NCBI GenBank assembly: GCA_964453525.1
Contig: CAYVOV010000013.1
Location: 40,091-104,090 of the forward strand
Direction of reading: 5' to 3'
Source of the DNA: CAYVOV01 sp964453525
GTDB lineage: Bacteria; Chloroflexota; Dehalococcoidia; Dehalococcoidales; UBA2162
DNA: 64,000 nt
How positions within the stretch are numbered: the stretch's first letter is position 1; the number at the start of each line of letters is the position of its first letter. Made by a program: the position numbers and the translations under genes. A model generated the notes under the pieces. The model was given only the letters and a program-made list of their open reading frames with translations, had not been told where the DNA came from and ran no database searches. This document shows positions 43,436 to 52,255 of the stretch, one piece after another.

Positions 43436-44437
43436 ATGACTGAAATTATACCAGGCGTTTACCAGCTTAAAATACCCATTCCGAACAACCCCCTGGAATG
43501 TACGAATGTCTATCTCCTCCGTGGAAATGACGGGTATCTTATGATTGATACCGGATGGAATAGCGACCAGGCAATGAAATCACTGAAAAAGCAGCTCGCC
43601 GAAATCGGACTCGGACCGAAAGACATTTCCCGGATAGTGATTACCCATTCCCATGCCGACCACTATGGATTGACCGGCCGACTGAAAAAGCATACTCAGG
43701 CAAGTATCAGCCTCCACCATCTTGAGAGAGGCCTTCTCACTTCCAGGGCGGAGGATATGCGGGAAATCATGCGCCGGTCGGAAAAATGGTTTAACAGCAA
43801 CGGCGTACCGGCTGATTCTTTTCCGATGTCCCGCATGACACCTTCGGAGCGGCGCAGGTTAAAGAACCCTACCATGCCGGATATTACTTTTCTCGGGGGC
43901 GAAACAATCTCCACCGGCATCTTTAATCTCGAGTTGTTCTGGACGCCCGGTCATTCACCGGGGCATATCTGCCTTTATGAAAGAGACAGAAAAATGCTCT
44001 TTACCGGAGACCATGTTCTGCCCGTTATAACCCCCAATGTAAGCCTGCAGCCCCAGTCCGAAGGTAATCCGCTGGGAGATTTCCTCAGTTCACTAGGTGC
44101 GTTGAGGCAGTTCGATGTGGATACGGCTTTGCCGGCACATGAACATGTCTTTACCGACCTGAAAACAAGGATAGATGAAATTACCCTCCATCATCGCCGT
44201 AGAAATTCAGAAATCGAATCGGCAATGAAATCCGGGCAGAAAACGGCCTACCAGATATCTGACGCTGTTACCTGGATGCCCGACTTCGGCGGTGTGCGGT
44301 TTGAAGATTTGACTCCGTGGTTGAGGAGGATGGCGGTGTCGGAGACTTTGGCCCATTTAAAATTTATGGAGGTTGAGGGCACGGTTGAGAAAAACCGGAT
44401 AAACGATATCATTTACTATGGTCTAAATCACCGTTAG
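43436..44437 (+). CDS. Metallo-beta-lactamase-fold hydrolase
   Basis: A 333-residue MBL-fold protein. The full HSHADH metal motif is present, with PGHSPGH and FTGDHV later and PAHEH near the end, so both metal sites should be complete. It resembles glyoxalase II-type and lactonase-type enzymes with a helical C-terminal addition. The substrate is unknown. It begins two bases after eno, so it is cotranscribed with it. Confidence 0.85.
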   Translation: MTEIIPGVYQLKIPIPNNPLECTNVYLLRGNDGYLMIDTGWNSDQAMKSLKKQLAEIGLGPKDISRIVITHSHADHYGLTGRLKKHTQASISLHHLERGLLTSRAEDMREIMRRSEKWFNSNGVPADSFPMSRMTPSERRRLKNPTMPDITFLGGETISTGIFNLELFWTPGHSPGHICLYERDRKMLFTGDHVLPVITPNVSLQPQSEGNPLGDFLSSLGALRQFDVDTALPAHEHVFTDLKTRIDEITLHHRRRNSEIESAMKSGQKTAYQISDAVTWMPDFGGVRFEDLTPWLRRMAVSETLAHLKFMEVEGTVEKNRINDIIYYGLNHR

Positions 44438-44474
44438 ATATTGATATGTAACCGATACGTACTTGCACCATCGA

Positions 44475-44502
44475 TTGAAAAACTGATATCCTATTGTAGA
44501 AT
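44475..44502 (+). promoter_or_regulatory. Promoter of the CetZ-like gene
   Basis: TTGAAA (44475-44480), a 16-base spacer, then TAGAAT (44497-44502). The ATG is at 44537 with AGGTGAG upstream. Confidence 0.55.
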
Positions 44503-44536
44503 CATATAAGAATATTAGCTCGCGTACAGGTGAGAT

Positions 44537-45709
44537 ATGAAATTAGTTATCGTTGGATTAGGGCAGTGCGGTGGCAGGATTGCCGATGAGTTTGCCCGGC
44601 TTAATAGAAAAGCAGCCAGTCAGCGTAGCATAGAAATCGTAACCGGTGCCTTTGCCGTAAATACGGATATTGCCGATTTAAGCGGACTGCGCCGGATAAG
44701 ACCTGATTATGACCACCGGATTCTCATTGGGGGACGCAAGACCGGCGGTCATGGGGTAGGTAAAATAAACGAGCTGGGTGCTGAAGTTGCCAAGGAAGAT
44801 GCTGATAAGGTTATTGACAGTATCAGGACAACAAAGCAATTACAGGAAGCAGATGCTTTCTTGCTTATCGCCGGCGCTGCCGGTGGTACCGGTTCCGGCG
44901 CCATAGCAATAATGTCACAGTATATCAAGGAACGCTTTATAGACAAGCCGGTATATAATGTCATCGTTCTTCCATTTCAGCATGAGGAGGAAACAGAGGA
45001 GAGAACTATCTATAATGCTGCCACCTGCCTCAAGTCCAGCTATCTTGTGGCTGATGCGATTATTGTCATTGATAATCAGAGATATGCCAGCAAGGACTCA
45101 TCGTTTCTCGGCAACCTGGCAAATATTAATGCTCAGATAGTTGAGCCGTTTTATAACCTGCTTTGCGCCGGTGAAGAAAAGAAACAGAAATATATCGGGG
45201 CAAAAGTGCTTGATGCCGGAGATATAATTCAGACTCTGGTAGGATGGTCGGTAATCGGTCACAGTTCGTCTAACCTGTCTCTCTTCAGGTCGGTTTTCGA
45301 GCGGACCCGTGACTTCAGGAACAAAGCATCTGAGTCTCAGAAGGGACTTCAGTCTATGGATGAAGCTATAAGCAAGCTCTCCGTCCACAGCAATCCTGCT
45401 GATTCAAGGAGAGCTTTATACCTTGTTTCGGCACCGGCTAAGGATATGAATATGGACCTGATTAAGGAACTTGGAACTCATCTAAAAACACTGTCTCCCG
45501 AGGCGGTAATAAGAAGCGGAGACTACCCGAGAGACAAAGGTTCACTTGATGTATCCGTGATTCTTTCCGAACTTAGTGACGTGGTAAAAATCAGAAACTA
45601 TTTTACAAAGACAATAAGTCTTATCTCTACCATCCAAAAGAGGCAGGAAGGAATGATCGACCAATCGGCACTCGATGGTTCCTTAAAGGACATACCATCA
45701 CTGCTCTAG
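44537..45709 (+). CDS. CetZ-like tubulin/FtsZ-superfamily GTPase
   Basis: A 390-residue protein. The N-terminus GLGQCGGRIADEF, the AVNTD motif, the stretch RILIGGRKTGGHGVGKINELGAE and the tubulin signature AGGTGSG (near 115-121) match CetZ much better than FtsZ. The T7-loop region reads VLDAGDIIQTL with both acidic residues Asp226 and Asp229 kept, so GTP hydrolysis on polymerisation is plausible. CetZs are cell-shape proteins known mainly from archaea. Its 3' neighbours, on the other strand, encode two long coiled-coil proteins. A bacterial FtsZ is not seen in the window. Confidence 0.82.
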   Translation: MKLVIVGLGQCGGRIADEFARLNRKAASQRSIEIVTGAFAVNTDIADLSGLRRIRPDYDHRILIGGRKTGGHGVGKINELGAEVAKEDADKVIDSIRTTKQLQEADAFLLIAGAAGGTGSGAIAIMSQYIKERFIDKPVYNVIVLPFQHEEETEERTIYNAATCLKSSYLVADAIIVIDNQRYASKDSSFLGNLANINAQIVEPFYNLLCAGEEKKQKYIGAKVLDAGDIIQTLVGWSVIGHSSSNLSLFRSVFERTRDFRNKASESQKGLQSMDEAISKLSVHSNPADSRRALYLVSAPAKDMNMDLIKELGTHLKTLSPEAVIRSGDYPRDKGSLDVSVILSELSDVVKIRNYFTKTISLISTIQKRQEGMIDQSALDGSLKDIPSLL

Positions 45710-45760
45710 TCTGGTGACCGGTCATGACAGCTAATCTATCTGGCCATTGAAGTTACCCGG

Positions 45761-46240
45761 CTATCTTACTACTTTAGAATAGATATCCCACGCCTGTGCG
45801 ACAGTCTCTTCTCGAACCTGCCAGGCTTTGCCTAGTACCTCTTCGCGCGTTGCCATGGCTTGCGCTATGGCTTCATCCGAAGCTTTCTCAGCCTGTTCCA
45901 TGGCTCTCTGGTAAGCTTCTTTAGCTTTCTGTTCGGCGCGGACACGGGCTTTCAGTGCCTGCTTTATACTCTCTTCGCTGGCTGCGTTTGCTTGCTGCTC
46001 AGTCCTCCTGTAGGCTTCAGCCACCTGCATCTCATTTTCTCGATAAATCCTGGATACTTCCCGTGTGGCATCCATGTAAGCCGCATAGGCTTTCTGGGCC
46101 TGCCCCAGTACTTCATCAAGTGGCCTTATTGCCTGCTGTTCAACTTCTTCAACCTGCTCCTGAACTTCGTTAGCCGATTCCTCGGCTTGTTCTGTTACTG
46201 CTTTCTCGGCTTTCTTGGTCTCCCCTTTCGGATTCACCAC
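45761..46240 (-). CDS. Ala/Glu-rich coiled-coil protein
   Basis: A 159-residue, nearly all-helical protein. After a charged N-terminus it has a long helix rich in Ala, Glu, Gln and Arg (AYRRTEQQANAASEESIKQALKARVRAEQKAKEAYQRAMEQA-type make-up), with no signal peptide or membrane segment. It is like a short version of the upstream 640-residue protein and lies 61 bases downstream of it. The start is GTG at 46240 with GGAGG upstream. It is convergent with the CetZ-like gene. Function unknown; a filament or scaffold role is inferred. Confidence 0.65.
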   Translation of the reverse strand: MVNPKGETKKAEKAVTEQAEESANEVQEQVEEVEQQAIRPLDEVLGQAQKAYAAYMDATREVSRIYRENEMQVAEAYRRTEQQANAASEESIKQALKARVRAEQKAKEAYQRAMEQAEKASDEAIAQAMATREEVLGKAWQVREETVAQAWDIYSKVVR

Positions 46241-46301
46241 AGGATACCTCCTTCAATCCAATATTATCTTTCCTCTATATTTGAATTATCCCTTGATAGA
46301 G

Positions 46302-48224
46302 TTATTCCTCCGTTGTCTCCGGGTCTTCTTCTGTTTTTTCTTCATGCTTGGCTTTCCTTGTTTCATACATTTTTGCCAGAAACTCAAGGCGTGATTCAAT
46401 TTTATCCTTTGTATCTACTTCCGCTGCTTCTTCTTTTTTATTGATTTTTTCTGCCTTGCTATTTACCTCATCATCCGCCGTCTCTTCTGCCTCCTTCTCG
46501 ACCTCACCATTTGCCTCACTGCTCACGCCGATTGTTTCTTCGAAGGCTTTTATTGATGCTTCAACCGTCTCTCTGGATAATCTTCCGGTCGCTTCCGCCC
46601 GGCTTATTGCCTCCTCGAAGGCTTCTATTGAGGTTCGGGCAGCTTCTCTGGCTGCTCGTGTCGATGCCTCGGTAGCTTCTCTGGCAGCCTGCACTGATTT
46701 CTCAGCAGTCTCCCTTGCTTGCCGGGTTAACGCCGCTGCTATATCTTTAGCGGCCTGCGTTGATGCGGCGGTCGATTCCTCGATACTTTTTATTGATGAT
46801 TCGGCTGTCTCACTTGCCAGTCTGCTTATTTCCTCAGCCTTGCTGATTGCCTGCTGTGAAACTCTTACCGAGGTCTCGATAGCTTCCTTGGATGTGTTTA
46901 TGGCTACTTCAACTGCTTTCTCAGCAGCATTCGATAATGCTTCGGCGGTATCTTTAACTACCTGGATTGTCGCCTCAGCACGACTTATCGCTTCTTCGAA
47001 AGTTTTGGTTGATTTCTCAGCTACTTCCTTGGCAATCCTGCTCAATTCCTCAGCTCGATTAATAGCATCTTTGGAGGCCTGAATTGATGCATCAATTGCC
47101 TCCTGGGTAGCTCCGGATGATGCCTCGGCAACATCTTTTACCGCTCTGCTTATTTCCTCAGCCCGGCTCGCTGCTTCCTGGGCAGTTTTAACGGATGCTT
47201 CGGCAATCTCTTTAGCCTCTCGGCTGATTGCTTCGGCGCGGCTTAAGCCTTCCTGAGATGTCTTGACTGCTCCTTCCGCTATCTCCTTTGCTTCCCGGCT
47301 TGCTTCCTCTGCCCGGGTGATAGCTTCCTTTGATACCGTGGCTGCCGAATCAGCGGTTTCTTTAGCCTGCAGGCTTATTTTCTCAGCCCGTCCGGCCAGT
47401 TCGCGGATGGTGATGACCGAGGATTCAACCATCTCTCGCGTCGATATGCTCATTGCTTCGGCCTTACTTACTGCCTGCTCTGTGGCTTTGTTTGATGCTT
47501 CAGCCAATTCTGCTGCTTCCTTACTTATCCTTTCCGCCCGCATCATTGCATCACGGCCGGCTTTTGTTGATGCCTCGGCAGAGTCTTTGCTTATCTTCTC
47601 GGCCCTGATTAATGCCTCTCTGGCTGCCTTTTCGGCTTCTTCAGCGGCTCTTTTTGCTGCTCTACCGGCTTCCTCGGCCTGGAGTGTTGCTTCTTTAGCG
47701 GCTCTTGTAGCCGTCTCGGACCTCTCTTGAGCCAGAAGGCCGGCTTGTTCAGCCCGGCTTAATCCATCATTGGATGCTTTCAGTGCCGCTTCAGCCGCTT
47801 CCTGCGCCTGAGTGCTTATTGCTTCAGCGCGAGCGATCGCCTCTTCGTATTCCCGCAGTATCTGTACCGTTGCTTCTTCCGGCGCTTTGGCCGATTGTTC
47901 AGCTTTGGCTATCGCCTCCCGGGTAGCCTGCAGCGCCACTTCAGCCATTTGTTTGGCTTCTTTACTGATTTCCTCAGCTTTCTGGATTGCTTCCTGCGCC
48001 GTCTTGGCTGCTTCTTCCGATGCTTCCTGCATCTCCTTGGTTATCGCTTCAGCCTTCCTTAATGCTTCCTCGGAAGTCCGGCTCGATGCCTCAGCAGCTT
48101 CTCTGGCTTCCTTGCCCAGCCTCTCGGCCTTGGCGACAGCTTCAGCAAACAAATCGACATTGTTGTCCATATCCTTCAGTTGTTCTGTAGTTGTCTCGTC
48201 AGCCATCCTGAAAAACCTCTTCAC
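46302..48224 (-). CDS. Long coiled-coil protein with 25- and 11-residue repeats
   Basis: A protein of up to 640 residues, almost entirely Ala/Glu/Ser/Lys-rich helix. From residue about 28 to 562 it is a tandem array of 17 units of 25 residues (pattern EAxxRAExIS(R/K)EAKExAExxxKxxx), six of 11 and two of 22, with nothing between. The N-terminal part and a very acidic C-terminal tail flank the array. No signal peptide or membrane helix is seen. The start may be GTG at 48224, seven bases past a TATAAT (leaderless), or ATG at 48206 with GAAGAGG upstream. It lies before the shorter coiled-coil gene. Confidence 0.7.
   Translation of the reverse strand: MKRFFRMADETTTEQLKDMDNNVDLFAEAVAKAERLGKEAREAAEASSRTSEEALRKAEAITKEMQEASEEAAKTAQEAIQKAEEISKEAKQMAEVALQATREAIAKAEQSAKAPEEATVQILREYEEAIARAEAISTQAQEAAEAALKASNDGLSRAEQAGLLAQERSETATRAAKEATLQAEEAGRAAKRAAEEAEKAAREALIRAEKISKDSAEASTKAGRDAMMRAERISKEAAELAEASNKATEQAVSKAEAMSISTREMVESSVITIRELAGRAEKISLQAKETADSAATVSKEAITRAEEASREAKEIAEGAVKTSQEGLSRAEAISREAKEIAEASVKTAQEAASRAEEISRAVKDVAEASSGATQEAIDASIQASKDAINRAEELSRIAKEVAEKSTKTFEEAISRAEATIQVVKDTAEALSNAAEKAVEVAINTSKEAIETSVRVSQQAISKAEEISRLASETAESSIKSIEESTAASTQAAKDIAAALTRQARETAEKSVQAAREATEASTRAAREAARTSIEAFEEAISRAEATGRLSRETVEASIKAFEETIGVSSEANGEVEKEAEETADDEVNSKAEKINKKEEAAEVDTKDKIESRLEFLAKMYETRKAKHEEKTEEDPETTEE
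46539..48143 (-). repeat. Coding tandem repeat array (25/11/22-residue units)
   Basis: This is the DNA encoding the 535-residue repeat array of the coiled-coil protein. The 25-residue length equals 14 plus 11 (two heptads and one hendecad), and the extra units are 11 or 22 residues, so the repeats stay in helical register. Confidence 0.8.
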
Positions 48225-48528
48225 TAATTTTATTATAGGACTTTTAGTTTTTCAATAGCTTTTTAAATATCTAAATTGCCGGTTGGCCGTCTGTCCCACT
48301 TCAACTCACCAACCTTCTGGACTAAAAGTACAAAAACTCATCCTTTTGGTCTGGATATTTGATACTTTTGATAAACATTCGGATGTTGTCAATTCTACCA
48401 CAGGACAGGCAATTAGTCATCAGGTAAAAATCAACGCCCGTCTTGTGGACAGTGATGTTGTGTTCATCAGAGCCGTCTTGAAAAAAAATCAAACTTACCT
48501 AGTCCTGTAGTGTTACTTCCCAATCTCC

Positions 48529-48948
48529 TCAATTGGTGGGGTTTACTCCCATTTGCTGAAAAAGGGAGAGCGTGTCCGTGAAAGGTATCGCTTCTATCTG
48601 TTTTCCATTATCAAAGCGGAAGAATAAAGCTTCTTTTATCCGAACGTGTCTACCAGTTGGTTTTATTCCCCGGATTTTTTCCTTGAACGTACCTGACCAC
48701 TTCAGTCGTACCGCTAATGTGTCATCTTCTCCAACTATTTCGTCAATTGTCATCTGAAAATCAGGGAACGCAGTGCATAACGAAGTAACGTGTTGCCTGA
48801 TACCTTCGTGACCTTTGATGGTTATTCCTCTCCCCGATGTTTCCACATAGTCAGATGAAATTAGTTCAGGTATAATCGCTAAGTTCCCCTTGTTCCATAC
48901 CTCCTCAATCATACGACGCAGAGAAGCTTTATTCTCCTCTACTGACAT
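48529..48948 (-). CDS. SnoaL-like (ester cyclase/NTF2-fold) protein, copy 1 of 3
   Basis: A 139-residue NTF2-fold protein (MIEEVWNKGNLAIIPELISSDYV; GHEGIRQHV; FPDFQMTIDEIVGEDDTLAVRLKWSGTF). It belongs to the SnoaL-like polyketide/ester cyclase group, which often act on small carbonyl compounds; the reaction is unknown. The two next genes upstream are paralogues of exactly the same length. ATG at 48948; spacing suggests cotranscription. Confidence 0.82.
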   Translation of the reverse strand: MSVEENKASLRRMIEEVWNKGNLAIIPELISSDYVETSGRGITIKGHEGIRQHVTSLCTAFPDFQMTIDEIVGEDDTLAVRLKWSGTFKEKIRGIKPTGRHVRIKEALFFRFDNGKQIEAIPFTDTLSLFQQMGVNPTN

Positions 48949-49030
48949 TGTTTTTGCTCCTTATTCATTTTGTTTAGGCTAGCAGACCGTCGAAGACCTG
49001 CTAGCCTTTACAATAGTTGCTTCTATGGAA

Positions 49031-49450
49031 TTATCCTGAGGGAGGTGTGACACCTAACTGTTGATATACAGCAAGAGCATTACCAAACGGAACCGCTTCT
49101 GCACTCTTACCGTCTATGAAACGGGTAAAGAGGGCATGTTTGTAGTTGATTTTCTTGCCCGTCGGAGGTATTCCCAAGAACTCACCCTGTTGCGTACCAG
49201 TCATGGTAACCTGAGATGCTAACCTGTCCCCTTCACCTATCATATTGTCAACGGCCATGTGGAGATCCGGGAAGGCAGCACGCGCCGTAATAATCTGTTG
49301 TTTATAGCCATCATGCCCTTTCAGCTCTCCTTGAGGAGAAATGTTTACGTAATCAGGTGATACGAGTTCGGGTATCATGTCCAAATTTCCTTTATTCCAT
49401 ATCTCGTCAAATATTCGTTTTAATGTTGCTTTATTTTCTTCAACTCCCAT
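49031..49450 (-). CDS. SnoaL-like (ester cyclase/NTF2-fold) protein, copy 2 of 3
   Basis: A 139-residue protein (EIWNKGNLDMIPELVSPDYVNIS; FPDLHMAVDNMIGEGDRLASQVTMTGT). It shares the domain pattern and length of the flanking copies but is clearly diverged, so the tandem array is old or under different selection. It is 82 bases from copy 1 and 48 from copy 3. Confidence 0.82.
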   Translation of the reverse strand: MGVEENKATLKRIFDEIWNKGNLDMIPELVSPDYVNISPQGELKGHDGYKQQIITARAAFPDLHMAVDNMIGEGDRLASQVTMTGTQQGEFLGIPPTGKKINYKHALFTRFIDGKSAEAVPFGNALAVYQQLGVTPPSG

Positions 49451-49498
49451 TGATTTTTCTCCTTCTAATTGATTCTAATTAAATGATTTCAGCTATCA

Positions 49499-49918
49499 TT
49501 ATCCCTGCGGAATAGGTATACCCAGCTGTTGGTACTGGGTGAGTCTATCAGCAAACGAAGTTGCTTCAACACACTTGCCATCCACATAGCGATTAATCAA
49601 AACGAGTTGAATATTGACACGTTTTCCTGTTGGCTCAGTGTCTCCCATCTTTCCTGTAAAGGTACCTGTGGTTGTCAGACGGACGGCCAGTGTATCACCT
49701 TCACCATACACTTCGTCAATCGACCAGTGAATGTCTGGCATAGCGGTACGCTGACTCCTTACCATCTGCTCGAAGCCATCAAGGCCCTTGACTGTTGCTC
49801 CTGGACTATAACCAACATAATCAGGTGAAATCACTTCAGGAATTACAGACAAATCACCTCTGTTCCACACCTCTTCAAAACAACGGCGTAGAGATTCTTT
49901 ATTTTGTTCCACTGACAT
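49499..49918 (-). CDS. SnoaL-like (ester cyclase/NTF2-fold) protein, copy 3 of 3
   Basis: A 139-residue paralogue (EVWNRGDLSVIPEVISPDYVGYS; MPDIHWSIDEVYGEGDTLAVRLTTTGTF). Copies 1-3 share the WNxGxLxxIPExxSxDYV block. It is the first of the three in the direction of transcription. The ATG at 49918 has AAAGGA upstream. Substrate unknown. Confidence 0.82.
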   Translation of the reverse strand: MSVEQNKESLRRCFEEVWNRGDLSVIPEVISPDYVGYSPGATVKGLDGFEQMVRSQRTAMPDIHWSIDEVYGEGDTLAVRLTTTGTFTGKMGDTEPTGKRVNIQLVLINRYVDGKCVEATSFADRLTQYQQLGIPIPQG

Positions 49919-50130
49919 TGTTATTTTTCCTTTATAAAATAATTAGTGAAAAAAAGGGGTACTCGCCACCGCAATAAGGGTGCTAGTACCATTTATCTAC
50001 CATAGGCACCTCCTGTAACGGGAGAGTAGGAGATGGTCAAGGTGTAATTTTTATTAGGGAGTAAAGTATAGGTTGAATTTGTATAATTGTCAATAAGGAT
50101 ACAAGATACCTGGGTTAAGTGGTCTACATC

Positions 50131-50159
50131 TTGTTTTTCCATTCCTTTTGGCGTATTAT
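50131..50159 (+). promoter_or_regulatory. Promoter of tRNA-Gly
   Basis: TTGTTT (50131-50136), a 17-base spacer, TATTAT (50154-50159); the tRNA begins at 50179. Confidence 0.55.
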
Positions 50160-50178
50160 TTACGTGTGATGTGAGTGT

Positions 50179-50253
50179 GCGGGTGTAACTCAGCGGCAGA
50201 GTGCTTGCTTCCCAAGCAAGACGTCGAGGGTTCGAATCCCTTCACCCGCTCCA
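50179..50253 (+). tRNA. tRNA-Gly (anticodon CCC)
   Basis: The acceptor stem pairs GCGGGTG with CACCCGC, the D-stem ACTC with GAGT, the anticodon stem CTTGC/GCAAG holds the loop TTCCCAA (anticodon CCC), and the T-arm is GAGGG-TTCGAAT-CCCTT. CCA follows the discriminator T at 50251-50253, so it appears encoded. The next open frame is an integrase fragment 100 bases on. Confidence 0.93.
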
Positions 50254-50352
50254 TTCGCCCATTTTAGCCTCAAAATACGAGCCTTGTCCTCCGGATAAGC
50301 GGCAATACCGGCGAAAATGAGTGCTTGCTTCGACCAGGAAGAGGAGGGCAGA

Positions 50353-50688
50353 ATGACAGACAAAGTCAGCTACCAGCCCCACGCTACATCGCAGGAAAAG
50401 ACCGGCACCACCGAACTTGCCAACCTGGTACAGGGCTATCGCCTCTATGCCAGGGCCGATGGTAAAAGCCCCAATACAATCAGCCATGTCATCAGGGCAC
50501 TCGAACTCCTCCGGGGTTACCTTGTAACCAGCGGGATTGCCACTGATGTCAGTCGACTCGGCGTACGGGAAATCCGGGAATTCATCGTGCACCTCCAGCA
50601 GGCGGAAGCCTTCAGCAAGCACCCGTTCATCCGGCCAAAAGGTATAGCCCACGAGTACTCATGGCTGGACAGACATTCCGGTGATTAA
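50353..50688 (+). pseudogene. Tyrosine recombinase (phage integrase) N-terminal fragment
   Basis: A 111-residue fragment from the ATG at 50353 (AGGAGGG upstream). The part LVQGYRLYARADGKSPNTISHVIRALELL matches the SAM-like core-binding domain of tyrosine recombinases. Similarity ends after about 75 residues (SKHPFIRP) and the catalytic Arg-His-Arg-Tyr domain is missing. It lies beside tRNA-Gly, a common attachment site, so it is probably the remains of an integrated element. Confidence 0.75.
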
Positions 50689-50714
50689 GAGAAATATTTC
50701 TTCATAGTCTGGCG

Positions 50715-50743
50715 TTGTCTACTGGTTTTACCTCTGCTATGCT
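50715..50743 (+). promoter_or_regulatory. Promoter of the MFS gene
   Basis: TTGTCT (50715-50720), a 17-base spacer, then TATGCT (50738-50743). The gene starts at 50768. Confidence 0.5.
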
Positions 50744-50767
50744 TGATTACAACAATACGGAAAGGCC

Positions 50768-52072
50768 ATGAGCAATACTGATATAAAATTTAGCCCAGAC
50801 AAATTTACCCACATTAACTATATTAAAATTACCATTTTTGGCTTTGGTTTATCGACTCTCTGGGCTTGCTTGCACAGTATTATTATACCACTACGGCTAC
50901 TGGATTTTGTTCCTGAAGCGCAAAAGAATACCTACCTTGATTTCCTTATCCTGGCTGGTCTATTCCTGGCGATGATTGTGCAGCCCATAGCCGGGGCAAT
51001 CAGTGACCGCTCAAATTTAAGTTGGGGACGACGACGTCCCTATATACTGCTTGGCAGCTTACTAATCTTTATTTTTCTTCCTGGTATAGGGTTTAGTGCT
51101 GGCTATCTGACTATTTTCACTATCTATTGCCTTTTACAAATCAGTTCTAATATCGCTCAAGGTCCATTTCAGGGATTTATCCCTGACTTGGTACCTAAAG
51201 AAAGAAGGGGAACTGCCTCCGGGTGGAGGGGATTGCTCAATCTAGTAGGTGGTGTAGTCTTAATACGAATGATAGCCCCTCTTATGGATCGATACTTTAT
51301 TGAGCATGAAATCTCTGGGCTGTGGACGACTCTGAGTATACTGGCTCTTATCTTATTGGGAGCACTGCTTGCTACCCTTATCACTGTTAAGGAAAGCCCA
51401 GGTACTGGTGGACCTGAATTACCCTTGCTGTCAACTCTGTATAAAAGCTTCAGGGTTGATATAAAGGCACGCCTTGATTTTATCGCCTTTCTTATAGCTT
51501 GTTTATTTATCTTCACTGCGTGGGGTACTTTAATGGGACATACTCTATATTTTCTTATCGACGTGATTGAATTATCCAGTCCGGCAGCAGCAACGGGCAA
51601 CCTTCTAATCGTGGTTGGCATCTGTTTACTGGTAGCGGTTTATCCTGCTGGGCACCTGTGTGATAAAGTAGGTCGCAAGCCATTTGCTGTTTCGTCAGGA
51701 TTTCTGGGCGCCTTGGGGATTATAACTTTATACCTCTCTACTTATATCTCAAAAAATCTCTTTCATATAATGCTAAGCGGAGGCCTTCTGGGGATATGTG
51801 GTGGTGTTTGGGTTAGTACTCAATGGGCTCTAGCTACAGATCTGGTAGGTAAAGGGGAGGAGGCAAGATACCTTGGACTGGTCAATATGTCAGTTGCCGG
51901 TGCTGGTGCATTATCACGCCTCATGGGGCCAGTGATTGATTTCTTTAACGAAGTTGGTCTGAACCTAGGCTACTCAGTTATGCTTCTTGTTTGTTTTATC
52001 TGCTTTATCGCTGGCTCAATACTATTATTAAGAACTAAAATTCCGGGCCAACTAAAAGATGTGGCACAATAG
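50768..52072 (+). CDS. MFS transporter (12-helix type)
   Basis: A 434-residue membrane protein with about 12 hydrophobic helices. The loop motif SDRSNLSWGRRRPYILLG after the second and third helices is typical of sugar/cation symporter-like MFS proteins. It probably moves a small organic solute by ion gradient; the substrate is unknown. It lies after the integrase remnant and before the enolase-superfamily gene, perhaps feeding it substrate (inference). Confidence 0.85.
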   Translation: MSNTDIKFSPDKFTHINYIKITIFGFGLSTLWACLHSIIIPLRLLDFVPEAQKNTYLDFLILAGLFLAMIVQPIAGAISDRSNLSWGRRRPYILLGSLLIFIFLPGIGFSAGYLTIFTIYCLLQISSNIAQGPFQGFIPDLVPKERRGTASGWRGLLNLVGGVVLIRMIAPLMDRYFIEHEISGLWTTLSILALILLGALLATLITVKESPGTGGPELPLLSTLYKSFRVDIKARLDFIAFLIACLFIFTAWGTLMGHTLYFLIDVIELSSPAAATGNLLIVVGICLLVAVYPAGHLCDKVGRKPFAVSSGFLGALGIITLYLSTYISKNLFHIMLSGGLLGICGGVWVSTQWALATDLVGKGEEARYLGLVNMSVAGAGALSRLMGPVIDFFNEVGLNLGYSVMLLVCFICFIAGSILLLRTKIPGQLKDVAQ

Positions 52073-52255
52073 TTAAAAAAGAAATTTCTTAATGATAAGC
52101 AATAATATATAATGTCCATTACTAGATGTTAAACGATAGGGCGTTTTGTTATAATCAAATACCTGCTTATTTTTTTCTGACGAATATGATAATATGTCCA
52201 ATATCTTCTAATTGATAGTTCAAGACTCGGAAGAAGAATGAAAGAGAGGGTTCAA

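Noticed and set aside
44537..45709. Ordinary cell-division FtsZ
   Set aside because: The GHGVGKINELGAE-type region and the LDAGDII T7 segment fit CetZ better, and there is no division cluster (ftsA, ftsQ, mur genes) around it.
48283..48510. 75-residue open frame upstream of the SnoaL genes
   Set aside because: No ribosome site, family pattern or codon-use support; 48225-48528 is treated as non-coding with a TATAAT for the coiled-coil gene.
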